NCBI GenBank assembly: GCA_946408995.1
Contig: CAMJUL010000042.1
Span: 1-34,352, forward strand
From: an uncultured Clostridia bacterium
GTDB taxonomy: Bacteria; Bacillota; Clostridia; Christensenellales; Aristaeellaceae
Direction of reading: 5' to 3'
Length of the DNA stretch: 34,352 nt
Of this stretch, positions 23,184 through 31,373 are shown in pieces. The notes below the pieces were generated by a model that worked only from the letters and a program-made list of their open reading frames with translations, had not been told where the DNA came from and ran no database searches. The position numbers were made by a program, and so were the translations under genes. Numbering within the stretch: the stretch's first letter is position 1; each line of letters starts with the position of its first letter.

Positions 23184-23211
23184 CGGTCTCCGTTGGGGGA
23201 CCGTTTTTTTT
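23184..23211 (+). terminator. Strong intrinsic terminator after small-protein gene
   Basis: CGGTCTCC (23184-23191) pairs with GGGGACCG (23196-23203) with one T-G wobble, around a GTTG loop. Eight T residues follow. Confidence 0.88.
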
Positions 23212-23217
23212 GCGCGT

Positions 23218-23247
23218 AAAAAAGGACGGCCCCAACGGGAGCCGTCC
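23218..23247 (-). terminator. Intrinsic terminator for the GH94 gene
   Basis: Read on the minus strand, GGACGGC and GCCGTCC form a 7-base stem, extended by CCC/GGG with one bulge, then six T residues (plus 23218-23223). It lies 43 bases after the GH94 stop and back to back with the plus-strand terminator. Confidence 0.85.
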
Positions 23248-23289
23248 CCATTTATGCAAACGGGAAGAGTGCCTGCCGAAATGGAAGGG

Positions 23290-25689
23290 TCACAGGACAA
23301 CGGTGATGTTGGCCTGATCCCGAAGCTGTTCGGGCTTGAGCAGCGTGCCCTGGATCTCTTTGCCGTCCACGAGCACCTTCCGGACGCCGCCTTCGGAGTG
23401 GGCGGCATTGTCCACCTTGATGTGCAGGCGCATGCCCCGGAAGGTCTTGTCCATGGTAAAGCCGTCCCATTCGGCGGGAATGGCGGGGGAGATAACAAGA
23501 CCGTCCGGCGTGGGCCGAAGACCGAGGATGCCTTCCACACAGCCGACCATGACGGTCGAGGCGGTACCGGTGAGCCAATGGACATGGGCGCGGCCGGGCT
23601 GAGGCGTCTCGTGGCCCTCAATGAACTGACTGTGCACGTAGGGCTCGACCTCGCGGATCTCGGCACGGTCGTTGTAGGCGGCGGGGCAGCTTTCCTTGAA
23701 GTAGCGGAAGGCCCGGTTCCCGTGGTTCATCAGGCTCTCGGCCAGAATGGCCCATCCCTGGGACTGGCAGAAAATGCCGCCGTTTTCCTTGGTGGTGGGG
23801 TTGAACAGGATCATCGCGGCCCCTTCAAAGGCATGCTCCTTGTAGCAGGGGGCCATGAGCTCGACCCCGTTGGGGGTATTCAGGAGGCGCTCGACGGTGT
23901 CCAGGGCGGTCTCGCTCTGGGCAGGGGTGGACGCGCCGCTGATGACGCCCCAGGACTGGGGATTGAGCCACATGGACCCCTCCAGGTTCTCCTTGGAGCC
24001 GATGATCTGCCCGTCCTCGCTGAAGCCGCGGCGCCAGCGGTCGTCCTCCCAGAAGAAGCGGTTGATCTTCTCTTTCTGGTCCTCGGCGGTCTTCTTCAGG
24101 AACGCACGGTATTCTTCGTTTTCCGGGGTGGCGGGAAGAAGCTCTTCCAATACCTTCAGCGCATAGTAGAACTGGAAGGCCACAAAGGAGCTTTCTCCCT
24201 GGGCGCCAAGCTTAAGGCAGTCGTTCCAGTCGGCGTGGAGGCCGGCGGGCATCCCATGGGCGCCGAGGTGGTTCATGGTAAAGTCGATGGCCCGCTTGAG
24301 ATGCTCCAGAACCGTGCCCTCGTCCCGGTCGGCAAAGGGGATCACCTGGTCCAGGAAGGCCTTGTCCCCGGTTTCGGCGATGTATTTGTAGACCGTGGGG
24401 AAGAGCCACATGGCGTCGTCCGCACGATAATGGGGGTGACCGGTCTCCCGGACATAGCTGTCGTCCTCGGGCGTGTTCTCGTGGCCGGCCTGATGGTTGA
24501 ATTTCACCAGAGGCAGTCCGCCGCCGTGATGGACCTGGGCGCTGAGCATGAAGACGATGCGCTCCTTGGCCATTTCGGGATCCAGGTGGATGATGCCCTG
24601 GATGTCCTGTACCGTATCCCGGTATCCGTACCCGTTGCGCTCCCCGCAGTAGATCAGGGAGGCGGCGCGGCTCCAGACAAAGGTGATAAAGCACTGGAAG
24701 GCGTTCCAGGTGTTGACCATGGTGTTCAGGTCCTTGTCCGGGGTGCAGATGGACAGGTGGTCGAGCTTCCCGTGCCAATAGGCCTTCAGTTCGTTCAGCT
24801 CCAGGTCCGTTTTCTTTTCGATGTCCTTTTGATAAAGGTCCATCAGCTCCCGGGCTTCCGCCTGGGTCCGCTGGGACAGGATGAAGGCCATGGTCCGGGT
24901 TTCCCCGGGCTGCAGGGTCAGCCGGGTATGAAGAGCCCCGCAGGGGTTGCCGTTAAAGTTCAGGCTGTTGTCCAGTTTCCCGTTGAGGACACTCTGCGGA
25001 CGGGCAAAGCGGTTGACCCCCAGAAAACGCTCCCTGCGGCCGGTATAGCTGTCCACCTTCGCGCCGGCAAGGCCAAAGAACCGCTCGCTTCCGTTGCTTC
25101 CGTCGGGACGGACGTGGCAGTAGCGGTTGATGCGCTGCAGGATGAAATCCTCGTGAAACTCCGTGCAGGTGATAAACTGGGTATACTGCATATTGACCAG
25201 GTCCTGGGTGTAGAAGGATTCGGTGGTGAATTCGGCGTATCCGAAGACGGACAGGGAACGCGGACGGGAGGTGGTGTTGGTGACCTTCAGCCGCCACACC
25301 TCATGGGTGGCGTCCTTGGGGACATAATAAAGGGCCTTGGTTTCGATGCCGTCATAGGACGACTCGATCTGGGTGTAGGCGGTGCCATGCCGGGTAACGG
25401 TTTTGAAAGTGTCCAAAGGCTTTTCGACCGGACGCCAGGAAGCACTCCAAAAATCGCCGTTTTCATCGTCCCGGAGGTAGATATACCTTCCGGGCTCGTC
25501 AAACTGGTTGAACATGTATCGCAGGATGCGTCCGGCGGCGCCGGATTTGACGAAGCTGTAGCCGCCGGCATTCTGGGTGACGATGGCGCCGTAGGCGGGG
25601 CTTCCCAGGTAGTTGGCCCAAGGCATGGGGGTGCGGGGGTCGGTGATGACGTATTCCCGGTTGGGATCGTCGAAGTATCCGAATTGCAT
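23290..25689 (-). CDS. GH94 disaccharide phosphorylase (cellobiose phosphorylase-like)
   Basis: This 799-residue cytoplasmic enzyme has the usual GH94 length. It should use phosphate to split an imported beta-linked gluco-disaccharide into alpha-glucose 1-phosphate and a sugar, which saves ATP. The N-terminal beta-sandwich opens FGYFDDPNREYVITDPRTP as in cellobiose phosphorylases. The (alpha/alpha)6 domain carries ERNGYGYRDTVQD (350-362) and GLHADWNDCL with the general acid Asp490. The acceptor-loop sequence YRDTVQD differs from the FRDSNQD form I associate with classical cellobiose phosphorylase, so substrate identity is open. ATG 25689 is preferred over an upstream GTG because AAGGAGG lies 8 bases before it. 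It probably completes breakdown of products made by the GH5 enzyme. Confidence 0.9.
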   Translation of the reverse strand: MQFGYFDDPNREYVITDPRTPMPWANYLGSPAYGAIVTQNAGGYSFVKSGAAGRILRYMFNQFDEPGRYIYLRDDENGDFWSASWRPVEKPLDTFKTVTRHGTAYTQIESSYDGIETKALYYVPKDATHEVWRLKVTNTTSRPRSLSVFGYAEFTTESFYTQDLVNMQYTQFITCTEFHEDFILQRINRYCHVRPDGSNGSERFFGLAGAKVDSYTGRRERFLGVNRFARPQSVLNGKLDNSLNFNGNPCGALHTRLTLQPGETRTMAFILSQRTQAEARELMDLYQKDIEKKTDLELNELKAYWHGKLDHLSICTPDKDLNTMVNTWNAFQCFITFVWSRAASLIYCGERNGYGYRDTVQDIQGIIHLDPEMAKERIVFMLSAQVHHGGGLPLVKFNHQAGHENTPEDDSYVRETGHPHYRADDAMWLFPTVYKYIAETGDKAFLDQVIPFADRDEGTVLEHLKRAIDFTMNHLGAHGMPAGLHADWNDCLKLGAQGESSFVAFQFYYALKVLEELLPATPENEEYRAFLKKTAEDQKEKINRFFWEDDRWRRGFSEDGQIIGSKENLEGSMWLNPQSWGVISGASTPAQSETALDTVERLLNTPNGVELMAPCYKEHAFEGAAMILFNPTTKENGGIFCQSQGWAILAESLMNHGNRAFRYFKESCPAAYNDRAEIREVEPYVHSQFIEGHETPQPGRAHVHWLTGTASTVMVGCVEGILGLRPTPDGLVISPAIPAEWDGFTMDKTFRGMRLHIKVDNAAHSEGGVRKVLVDGKEIQGTLLKPEQLRDQANITVVL

Positions 25690-25705
25690 GCGAAACACCT
25701 CCTTG

Positions 25706-25733
25706 ATTATAAAAAGGCTGCAAACGTTTTCAA
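25706..25733 (-). promoter_or_regulatory. Promoter of the GH94 gene
   Basis: On the minus strand TTGAAA (plus 25728-25733) and TATAAT (plus 25706-25711) are separated by 16 bases, just upstream of the ribosome site. The LacI-type operator at 25719-25732 overlaps the spacer and the -35 box. Confidence 0.75.
25719..25732. promoter_or_regulatory. LacI-family operator in the GH94 promoter
   Basis: TGCAAACGTTTTCA is palindromic around CG (AAACGTTT core) and shares its first eight bases with the operator at 11307-11320. It lies over the -35 and spacer of the GH94 promoter, where a bound repressor would block RNA polymerase. The LacI-family protein of this window is the natural candidate, though a global LacI-type regulator such as CcpA is possible. 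Confidence 0.7.
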
Positions 25734-25782
25734 CGCTATTCTATCATAGAAGCCGGAACATGGAAAGAGGCAAAACCGGCGG

Positions 25783-25811
25783 TTGCAATTTTATTTTGGT
25801 TCTGTTATGAT
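25783..25811 (+). promoter_or_regulatory. Promoter of the serine hydrolase gene
   Basis: TTGCAA (25783-25788) and TATGAT (25806-25811) are separated by 17 bases. The start codon is 79 bases further on. Confidence 0.6.
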
Positions 25812-25889
25812 TTGGAGGCATTGAAAAGCCGGCAGGATCAAAACGAAGTCTGTCGGCGCAGGGAACAGATGCGAAGGAGAAAAGAAACC

Positions 25890-27044
25890 ATGAAATCCAT
25901 TCGGAGAGCAGGCGCCCTGCTGATGGCGCTTTGCGTACTGTTTTTGTCAACGGTGCCGGCATCCGGCGAGGATTCCTTCACGGCCCGCGTCAAGGAGGCG
26001 TTCAGGAAACGGCAGGTGATTTCCGGATGCGTGCTGATCTCCCTGAACGGGGAGACGGTATACTCCTATTCCCAGGGCATGAAGGATATCCGGGGAGGCA
26101 CATGGACCACAGGCACCGTAACAAGAGTGGCGTCGGTCACCAAATTCGTGACAGCCATCGGACTGATGACTCTTTGGGAGAAACAGGCCTTTGACCTGGA
26201 TTACAGCATCCAGCCTTTTTTGCCCTTTCCGGTGTACAATCCCTTTTATCCGGAGACCCCCATCACCTTCCGCCAGATCCTTTCCCATACGTCTTCGTTC
26301 AAGGAAGGCGTGAATTACATGACGCCGGAATGGGAAAAGATCTCGGTCAAGAGGAACAATTATTACGATGAAAACGTCCGCCCGGGAGAGGGGTTCGCCT
26401 ATTCCAACATGAACGGAGGCATGTTTGGCGGGCTGATCGAGGCCCTCAGCGGGCAGGGGGTCCATTCCTACATGAAAGAAAATGTGTTTGAGCCGCTGGG
26501 GATCGACGCCGCATATCACCCGGGCTTGCTGAAGGACCCCTCTGTTGTGGGGGATATGTTTGCCCCGGCAGGAAACGTGTTCATCAGCGGACGGGCTCAG
26601 CTGAACCGCCTCTATGAATACGACGATACCAGCAAGCCCCGGGAGCATCTTGGGACCACCGTGGGGCAGCTGTATATCAGCGCGGAGGACTTGCTGGTGG
26701 TGCTTAATACGCTTCTGAACGATGGGGTTGCGCCGAACGGGACGGTGCTTCTACAGCCCGAAACGGTGCGCCTGATGGAAGCGGACCAGAGCACGATTCC
26801 CCTTTCCAGTGTCCATGTGACCGGGGATTACGGCCTTGGGATGCAGCGCGTTTCGGAGCTGCCCGGGCCGATGTGGTTTGGCCATCAGGGAAGGGTATCA
26901 GGCTACAGCTGCGATGCGTTTTATCAGCCGGACACAGGCCTGGCCATTGTAGTCATCGGGAATGGATATACCGTGCAGCGCAGGGGCACCATCGTGGTGC
27001 TTGCCAGGGACCTGATGGAGATGGCCGGGGAATTCGTAAAATGA
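25890..27044 (+). CDS. Exported serine hydrolase of the beta-lactamase/class C family
   Basis: This 384-residue protein has an export signal (residues 1-25, PASG-ED cleavage region). The penicillin-binding/class C fold is shown by the SxxK motif SVTK (Ser82, Lys85), the YxN motif YSN (171-173) and the late HQG (332-334) in place of KTG. The HQG form is common among esterases and D-Ala-D-Ala peptidase relatives, so a carboxylesterase or peptidase role is as likely as beta-lactam hydrolysis. In a plant-glycan locus, an esterase role is plausible but unproven. AAGGAG lies 9 bases before ATG 25890. It is divergent from GH94 and ends at its own terminator. Confidence 0.87.
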   Translation: MKSIRRAGALLMALCVLFLSTVPASGEDSFTARVKEAFRKRQVISGCVLISLNGETVYSYSQGMKDIRGGTWTTGTVTRVASVTKFVTAIGLMTLWEKQAFDLDYSIQPFLPFPVYNPFYPETPITFRQILSHTSSFKEGVNYMTPEWEKISVKRNNYYDENVRPGEGFAYSNMNGGMFGGLIEALSGQGVHSYMKENVFEPLGIDAAYHPGLLKDPSVVGDMFAPAGNVFISGRAQLNRLYEYDDTSKPREHLGTTVGQLYISAEDLLVVLNTLLNDGVAPNGTVLLQPETVRLMEADQSTIPLSSVHVTGDYGLGMQRVSELPGPMWFGHQGRVSGYSCDAFYQPDTGLAIVVIGNGYTVQRRGTIVVLARDLMEMAGEFVK

Positions 27045-27056
27045 ATCAGAGAGGAA

Positions 27057-27087
27057 AGATCCTGTCCTTTGGGCGGGGTCTTTTTTT
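27057..27087 (+). terminator. Intrinsic terminator after the serine hydrolase gene
   Basis: AGATCCTGTCC (27057-27067) pairs with GGCGGGGTCT (27072-27081 region) using G-T wobbles and one bulge. A run of seven T residues ends at 27087. Confidence 0.8.
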
Positions 27088-27263
27088 ATGCGGCGGCCTT
27101 TGCACTGAAAGACCGGGGCGGGTTTTACCCGGTGGCGGCATCGCGCGAGAGACAAAGCGGGGCAGGCTGATTTTGTAACAATGTGTGATATCTTGAGAGC
27201 ATATAACAAACGACATAAAGCAAAAAATGAATAAGATACAGCAAAAAGCGATAAACACGATGA

Positions 27264-27292
27264 TTGACACCTGTCAGCAAACGTGATATGAT
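27264..27292 (+). promoter_or_regulatory. Promoter of the monosaccharide transporter operon
   Basis: TTGACA (27264-27269) and TATGAT (27287-27292) have a 17-base spacer. The start codon is 56 bases downstream. Confidence 0.8.
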
Positions 27293-27301
27293 GAAGCCAA
27301 C

Positions 27302-27322
27302 TTGTGGACGGTCAGTTCACAA
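27302..27322 (+). promoter_or_regulatory. Candidate operator at the transporter transcription start
   Basis: TTGTGGAC (27302-27309) and GTTCACAA (27315-27322) match as inverted repeats at 7 of 8 positions around a 5-base centre. The site covers the expected transcription start. No adjacent regulator gene is seen, and the sequence is unlike the TGCAAACG operators. Confidence 0.5.
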
Positions 27323-27347
27323 AAAAATGAATAAGGGGTGTTACGGT

Positions 27348-28394
27348 ATGAAGAAACTCGTATGTATCCTCCTGTGCGTATTGATGGCCTGTGCAAGCTT
27401 GAGCGCGCTGGCAGCCGGCGAAAAAGTCGGCGTGTCCATGCCCACCAAGGATCTGCAGCGCTGGAATCAGGACGGCGAAAACATGAAAAAGCTGCTGGAA
27501 GAAGCGGGCTATGAAGTGGACCTTCAGTTCGCCTCCAACGATGTCCAGCAGCAGCTGAACCAGATTACCAACATGATCAACAACGGCTGCAAGGTCGTCG
27601 TGATCTCCGCTGTGGAAGGCTCCTCCCTGGGCGCGGCGCTCGACCTTGCCAAGGAAAAGGGCGTGACGGTCTTTGCTTATGACCGTCTGCTGATGGAATC
27701 CGACGCGGTCAGCTATTATGCCACCTTTGACAACTACAAGGTCGGCACGGTGCAGGGCAACTACATCAAGGAAGCCCTGGATCTGGACAACGCAGAAGGC
27801 CCCTTCGCCCTTGAAATCACCGCGGGCGACCCGGGCGACAACAACGCCATCTATTTCTATAACGGCGCCATTGACGTGCTGAAGCCCTACATCGAGTCCG
27901 GCAAGCTGGTTGTGAAGTCCGGACAGGTGGAATTCGAGAAGGTCGCGACCCCCACCTGGAAGACGGAAGTGGCCCAGAACCGCGCCAGCGGCATCATCTC
28001 TTCCTTCTATGCGGACGGCTCCAACATTGATGCCTGGCTGTGCTCCAACGACTCCACGGCCATGGGCGTTATCAACGCGCTGGAAGACAACTATGACGGG
28101 GAATGGCCCATCATCACCGGTCAGGACTGCGACAAGCCCAACGTCAAGAAAATGATCGAAGGCAAGCAGAGCATGTCCGTGTTCAAGGATACCCGCACCC
28201 TGGCCGCCCAGGTGGTCAAGATGGTGGGACAGGTCCTGGCGGGCGAGACCGTTGAAGTGAACGACACCGAGACCTACAACAACAACGTCATCACCGTTCC
28301 TTCTTTCCTGTGCGAGCCTGTCTTTGGCAGCGCCGACAACTATATGGAGCTGCTGATCGACTCCGGCTATTATCAGCTGTCCGATGTGCAGTAA
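27348..28394 (+). CDS. chvE: Sugar ABC transporter substrate-binding protein (ChvE-like)
   Basis: This 348-residue receptor belongs to the periplasmic-binding-protein 1 sugar group, near the ChvE/XylF branch that binds several aldoses. After the signal (residues 1-22) the mature chain has VGVSMPTKDLQRWNQDGENM, VVVISAVEGSSLGAALDLA, GVTVFAYDRLL and CSNDSTAMGVINAL, followed by ITGQDCDKPNVK; these line the two-lobed sugar cleft. The signal contains LMACAS, a weak lipobox, and ALAAG, a signal peptidase I site; which is used is unclear. AAGGGG precedes the ATG. It is the first gene of the transporter operon and is followed by a very stable hairpin, a common way to over-produce the receptor. Confidence 0.9.
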   Translation: MKKLVCILLCVLMACASLSALAAGEKVGVSMPTKDLQRWNQDGENMKKLLEEAGYEVDLQFASNDVQQQLNQITNMINNGCKVVVISAVEGSSLGAALDLAKEKGVTVFAYDRLLMESDAVSYYATFDNYKVGTVQGNYIKEALDLDNAEGPFALEITAGDPGDNNAIYFYNGAIDVLKPYIESGKLVVKSGQVEFEKVATPTWKTEVAQNRASGIISSFYADGSNIDAWLCSNDSTAMGVINALEDNYDGEWPIITGQDCDKPNVKKMIEGKQSMSVFKDTRTLAAQVVKMVGQVLAGETVEVNDTETYNNNVITVPSFLCEPVFGSADNYMELLIDSGYYQLSDVQ

Positions 28395-28415
28395 GTGCCC
28401 TTGAGTTTTGTTTCA

Positions 28416-28444
28416 GATGCAGGCGGGCGGTGCCCGCCTGCATC
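28416..28444 (+). terminator. 13-base perfect hairpin between receptor and ATPase genes
   Basis: GATGCAGGCGGGC (28416-28428) pairs perfectly with GCCCGCCTGCATC (28432-28444) around a GGT loop. Only CTTTCC follows, so it is more likely a leaky terminator or 3' stabiliser than a full stop. A second hairpin, CGTCAGC/GCTGACG (28467-28485), precedes the next ribosome site. Confidence 0.7.
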
Positions 28445-28504
28445 CTTTCCATGACCTGGGATCATTCGTCAGCGTTCCGCTGACGCAGCAGCCGGAGGAA
28501 AGCC

Positions 28505-30049
28505 ATGTCCAAAACACTGTTGGAAATGAAAAGCATAACCAAAACTTTCCCGGGCGTAAAGGCGCTTGACAATGTCAACCTGAAGGTGGAGGAAGGGGAG
28601 ATCCACGCGCTGGTTGGCGAGAACGGAGCGGGAAAGTCCACCCTGATGAACGTGCTGAGCGGGATCTATCCCTACGGGACCTATACCGGGGACATTATTT
28701 ACGACGGCAAGGTATGCAGGTTCTCAAACATCAAGGATTCCGAGCGGCTTGGCATCGTCATTATTCATCAGGAACTGGCGCTGGTGCCGGAAATGTCCAT
28801 CGGCGAAAACATGTACCTTGGCAACGAATGCGGTCACCGGTTCTCCATTGACTGGAACAAGACCTATTCGGAAGCGGACAGGTACCTGAAAACGGTGGGG
28901 CTGAAGGAAAGCTCCAAAGTCCTGGTCAAGACCATCGGTACGGGTAAACAGCAGCTGGTGGAAATCGCGAAGGCCTTGGCCAAAAAGGCCAGACTGCTGA
29001 TCCTGGATGAGCCGACATCCTCCCTGAATGAGGAAGATTCCCGCGCACTTCTGGATCTGATGCTCAGCTTCAAAAAACAGGGGATGACCATGATCATCAT
29101 TACCCACAAGCTGAACGAGGTTTCCTATGTGGCGGATAAAATAACCGTCCTGCGGGACGGAACGACCATCGAGACCATCGACAACCACGGCAAGGAGCCC
29201 GTCAGTGAGGAGCGGATCATCAAAGGCATGGTAGGCCGGGAAATGACCAACCGCTTCCCCAAAAGGGAAAAAACCGCGCTGGGGGAGGTGCAGATGGAGA
29301 TCACCCACTGGACGGTGCATCACCCCCTTTACCCGGAGCGCAAGGTGGTGGACGACGTTTCAATGTATGTGCGCAAGGGAGAAGTGGTGGGGATCTACGG
29401 GCTGATGGGCGCCGGGCGTACCGAGCTGGCCATGAGCATCTTCGGTCAAAGCTATGGAACGCATTTTTCCGGAGAGCTGAAGCTGAACGGAAAGACGGTC
29501 AAAATGCGAAGGAGCGAGTCGGACGCCATAAGGCACAAAATCGCGTACGTTACCGAAGACCGAAAGGGGAACGGGCTTGTTCTTTCCCAATCCATCCGGG
29601 TCAATACCTCCCTTGCGAACCTGAAGGCCATTTCCAGCCATACGGTCATTGACAGCGACCGGGAATACGCCGTGGCGAAGGAATACCGGGAAAAGCTGAG
29701 GATCAAGACGCCTTCAGTGGACCAATTGGTAGGCAATCTGTCCGGCGGGAACCAGCAGAAGGTGCTCCTGGCCAAATGGATGTTTGCAGAACCGCAGATT
29801 CTCCTGCTGGACGAACCGACCCGCGGCATTGATGTGGGCGCGAAATACGAGATCTATTGCATCATCAACGATCTGGCGGCTGCCGGGAAAAGCGTGGTGC
29901 TGATCTCCTCCGAGCTGCCGGAGGTGCTGGGCATGAGCGACCGGATCTACATTATGAATGAAGGCCGGTTCGTAGATGAAATGAAGGCAGAGGAAGCCAC
30001 GCAGGAGAGCATTATGGCGGCGATCCTCAGATCGGGAAAGGGGGCCTGA
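28505..30049 (+). CDS. mmsA: Sugar ABC transporter ATPase with two nucleotide-binding domains (MmsA/XylG type)
   Basis: This 514-residue cytoplasmic ATPase contains two ABC domains, standard for the CUT2 class. The first has Walker A GENGAGKS (38-45), a divergent signature TGKQQ (146-150) and Walker B LILDEP (165-170). The second has a degenerate P-loop GLMGAGRTE (299-307), the signature NLSGGNQQ (411-418) and Walker [12 protein letters not shown]. The length, the [24 protein letters not shown] segment and the partner genes place it with ATPases of multiple-monosaccharide importers. GGAGGAA lies 7 bases before the ATG. It should power the two permeases encoded next, from which it is separated by only 2 bases. 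Confidence 0.94.
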   Translation: MSKTLLEMKSITKTFPGVKALDNVNLKVEEGEIHALVGENGAGKSTLMNVLSGIYPYGTYTGDIIYDGKVCRFSNIKDSERLGIVIIHQELALVPEMSIGENMYLGNECGHRFSIDWNKTYSEADRYLKTVGLKESSKVLVKTIGTGKQQLVEIAKALAKKARLLILDEPTSSLNEEDSRALLDLMLSFKKQGMTMIIITHKLNEVSYVADKITVLRDGTTIETIDNHGKEPVSEERIIKGMVGREMTNRFPKREKTALGEVQMEITHWTVHHPLYPERKVVDDVSMYVRKGEVVGIYGLMGAGRTELAMSIFGQSYGTHFSGELKLNGKTVKMRRSESDAIRHKIAYVTEDRKGNGLVLSQSIRVNTSLANLKAISSHTVIDSDREYAVAKEYREKLRIKTPSVDQLVGNLSGGNQQKVLLAKWMFAEPQILLLDEPTRGIDVGAKYEIYCIINDLAAAGKSVVLISSELPEVLGMSDRIYIMNEGRFVDEMKAEEATQESIMAAILRSGKGA

Positions 30050-30051
30050 AG

Positions 30052-31353
30052 ATGAGCGTGAAAACGGAAGCATCTCCCGGCTGGAGGCAGCGCTTGACCG
30101 ATTTTCTTGAAAAGTACAAGGTTGGCGCGTTTTTTCAGAAATACACCATGACCCTTGCCCTGGTGGTCGTAACCTTTGTCTTCTGGCTGTGGCCCGGAAA
30201 AGAGGGACTGATCCTGCTTCCCTCCAACCTGACCTCCCTGATCGCGGAGAACGCGTATGTATTTGTTTTGGCCACGGGTATGCTGCTTTGCATCCTGACC
30301 GGCGGGAACATCGACCTTTCCGTTGGATCCGTGGTGTGCTTTACCGCAGCCGTGGGCTGTACGATGATGGCCTCCGGCGCGAACATGTGGCTGACGGTCC
30401 TGGTCATGTTGGGCATCGGGCTGGCCATCGGGGCCTTCCAGGGATTCTGGATCGCGAAGGTCCGGGTGCCCGCATTCATCGCTACGCTTGCGGGGATGTA
30501 TGCGTTCAGGGGCTTTTCCAACGTGGTACTCAACGGATACCGTGTGGACATCGCCAACCAGGGTTTTCTGGACCTGTTCGGGACCGGCAAGACCAGCTTC
30601 ATACCGGATTTCCTTCGGCAGGGCATTCCGGCCCTGGATGCGCAGTTTACCAAGGACAACGCTTTTCTTGTGGGACTGATCGGGGCCAACAGCGTGACCA
30701 AATTCAATGTCACCTGTATGTGCATCGGCACGGTGGCCACGCTTGTTTTCATCGCGCTGAAAGTGCATAAGATCCTCTCGCAGAAAAAGCTGGGGATCAG
30801 CCAATCCATCCCCAAGCAGATCGTGACCCTCGTTTTGATCTCCATCCTTGCGATCTGGGTCAGCTTTCAGCTCAGCTGTTACAGAGGCCTTCCCATGGTG
30901 CTTCTCTGGATCGCCCTGGTGCTGGGGCTTTACGCCTATATCACCAACAAGACGGCCATTGGCCGGCACCTGTACGCGGTGGGCGGCAACGAAAAAGCCA
31001 CCGCGCTGTCCGGCGTCAAGACGCGCAATGTCTATTGGTTTGCCTATGCCAACATCGGATTGCTGGCCGGCCTCGCGGGCATACTGACCGCGGGACGCGC
31101 CAAAGGGATCGATCCGGTCTATGGCGAGGGATACGAGATGGACGCGATCGCAGCCTGTTTCATTGGCGGCGCTTCGGCCTATGGCGGCACAGGCAAGGTG
31201 TCGGGCATGATCATCGGTGCGCTCCTGATGGGGGTCATCAACAAGGGCATGATCATTGTGGGCGTGGACGCGAACTATCAGAAGGTCGTCAAGGGCATCG
31301 TGCTGTTGGTGGCCGTCATGTTCGATGTGATGTCCAAAAGGCAGAAACGATAA
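30052..31353 (+). CDS. mmsB: Sugar ABC transporter permease 1 (MmsB/XylH type)
   Basis: This 433-residue inner-membrane protein of the CUT2 family has about ten helices. The signature region is LATGMLLCILTGGNIDLSVG, followed by VPAFIATLAGMYAFRG. The C-terminal half has GRHLYAVGGNEKATALSGV, the family's cytoplasmic coupling motif, and YGGTGKVSGMIIGALLMGVINKGM. A hydrophilic loop (about residues 165-260) includes QKKLGISQS. It starts 2 bases after the ATPase stop and is paired with a second, shorter permease. The substrates are probably pentoses or hexoses such as xylose, glucose or arabinose (inference from the ChvE-like receptor). Confidence 0.93.
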   Translation: MSVKTEASPGWRQRLTDFLEKYKVGAFFQKYTMTLALVVVTFVFWLWPGKEGLILLPSNLTSLIAENAYVFVLATGMLLCILTGGNIDLSVGSVVCFTAAVGCTMMASGANMWLTVLVMLGIGLAIGAFQGFWIAKVRVPAFIATLAGMYAFRGFSNVVLNGYRVDIANQGFLDLFGTGKTSFIPDFLRQGIPALDAQFTKDNAFLVGLIGANSVTKFNVTCMCIGTVATLVFIALKVHKILSQKKLGISQSIPKQIVTLVLISILAIWVSFQLSCYRGLPMVLLWIALVLGLYAYITNKTAIGRHLYAVGGNEKATALSGVKTRNVYWFAYANIGLLAGLAGILTAGRAKGIDPVYGEGYEMDAIAACFIGGASAYGGTGKVSGMIIGALLMGVINKGMIIVGVDANYQKVVKGIVLLVAVMFDVMSKRQKR

Positions 31354-31373
31354 CACAGGAAGGGGAACAGACG

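Larger units (their letters stand above)
27088..27347. other. AT-rich intergenic region upstream of the monosaccharide transporter operon
   Basis: The gene-free gap is 27045-27347, about 300 bases. After the terminator it is GC-rich to about 27170, then clearly AT-rich to 27262 with no open frame or hairpin that I can support. It ends in the transporter promoter and an imperfect palindrome. The AT-rich part could hold an UP element or distant regulator sites. Confidence 0.6.

Noticed and set aside
22969..25749. 926-codon plus-strand open frame across the small-protein gene and the GH94 gene
   Set aside because: It runs antisense to a well-motifed GH94 gene and through two terminators. Its composition is that of an antisense shadow.
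25890..27044. Dedicated class C beta-lactamase
   Set aside because: The third motif is HQG rather than KTG, and the protein resembles the wider esterase/peptidase group.
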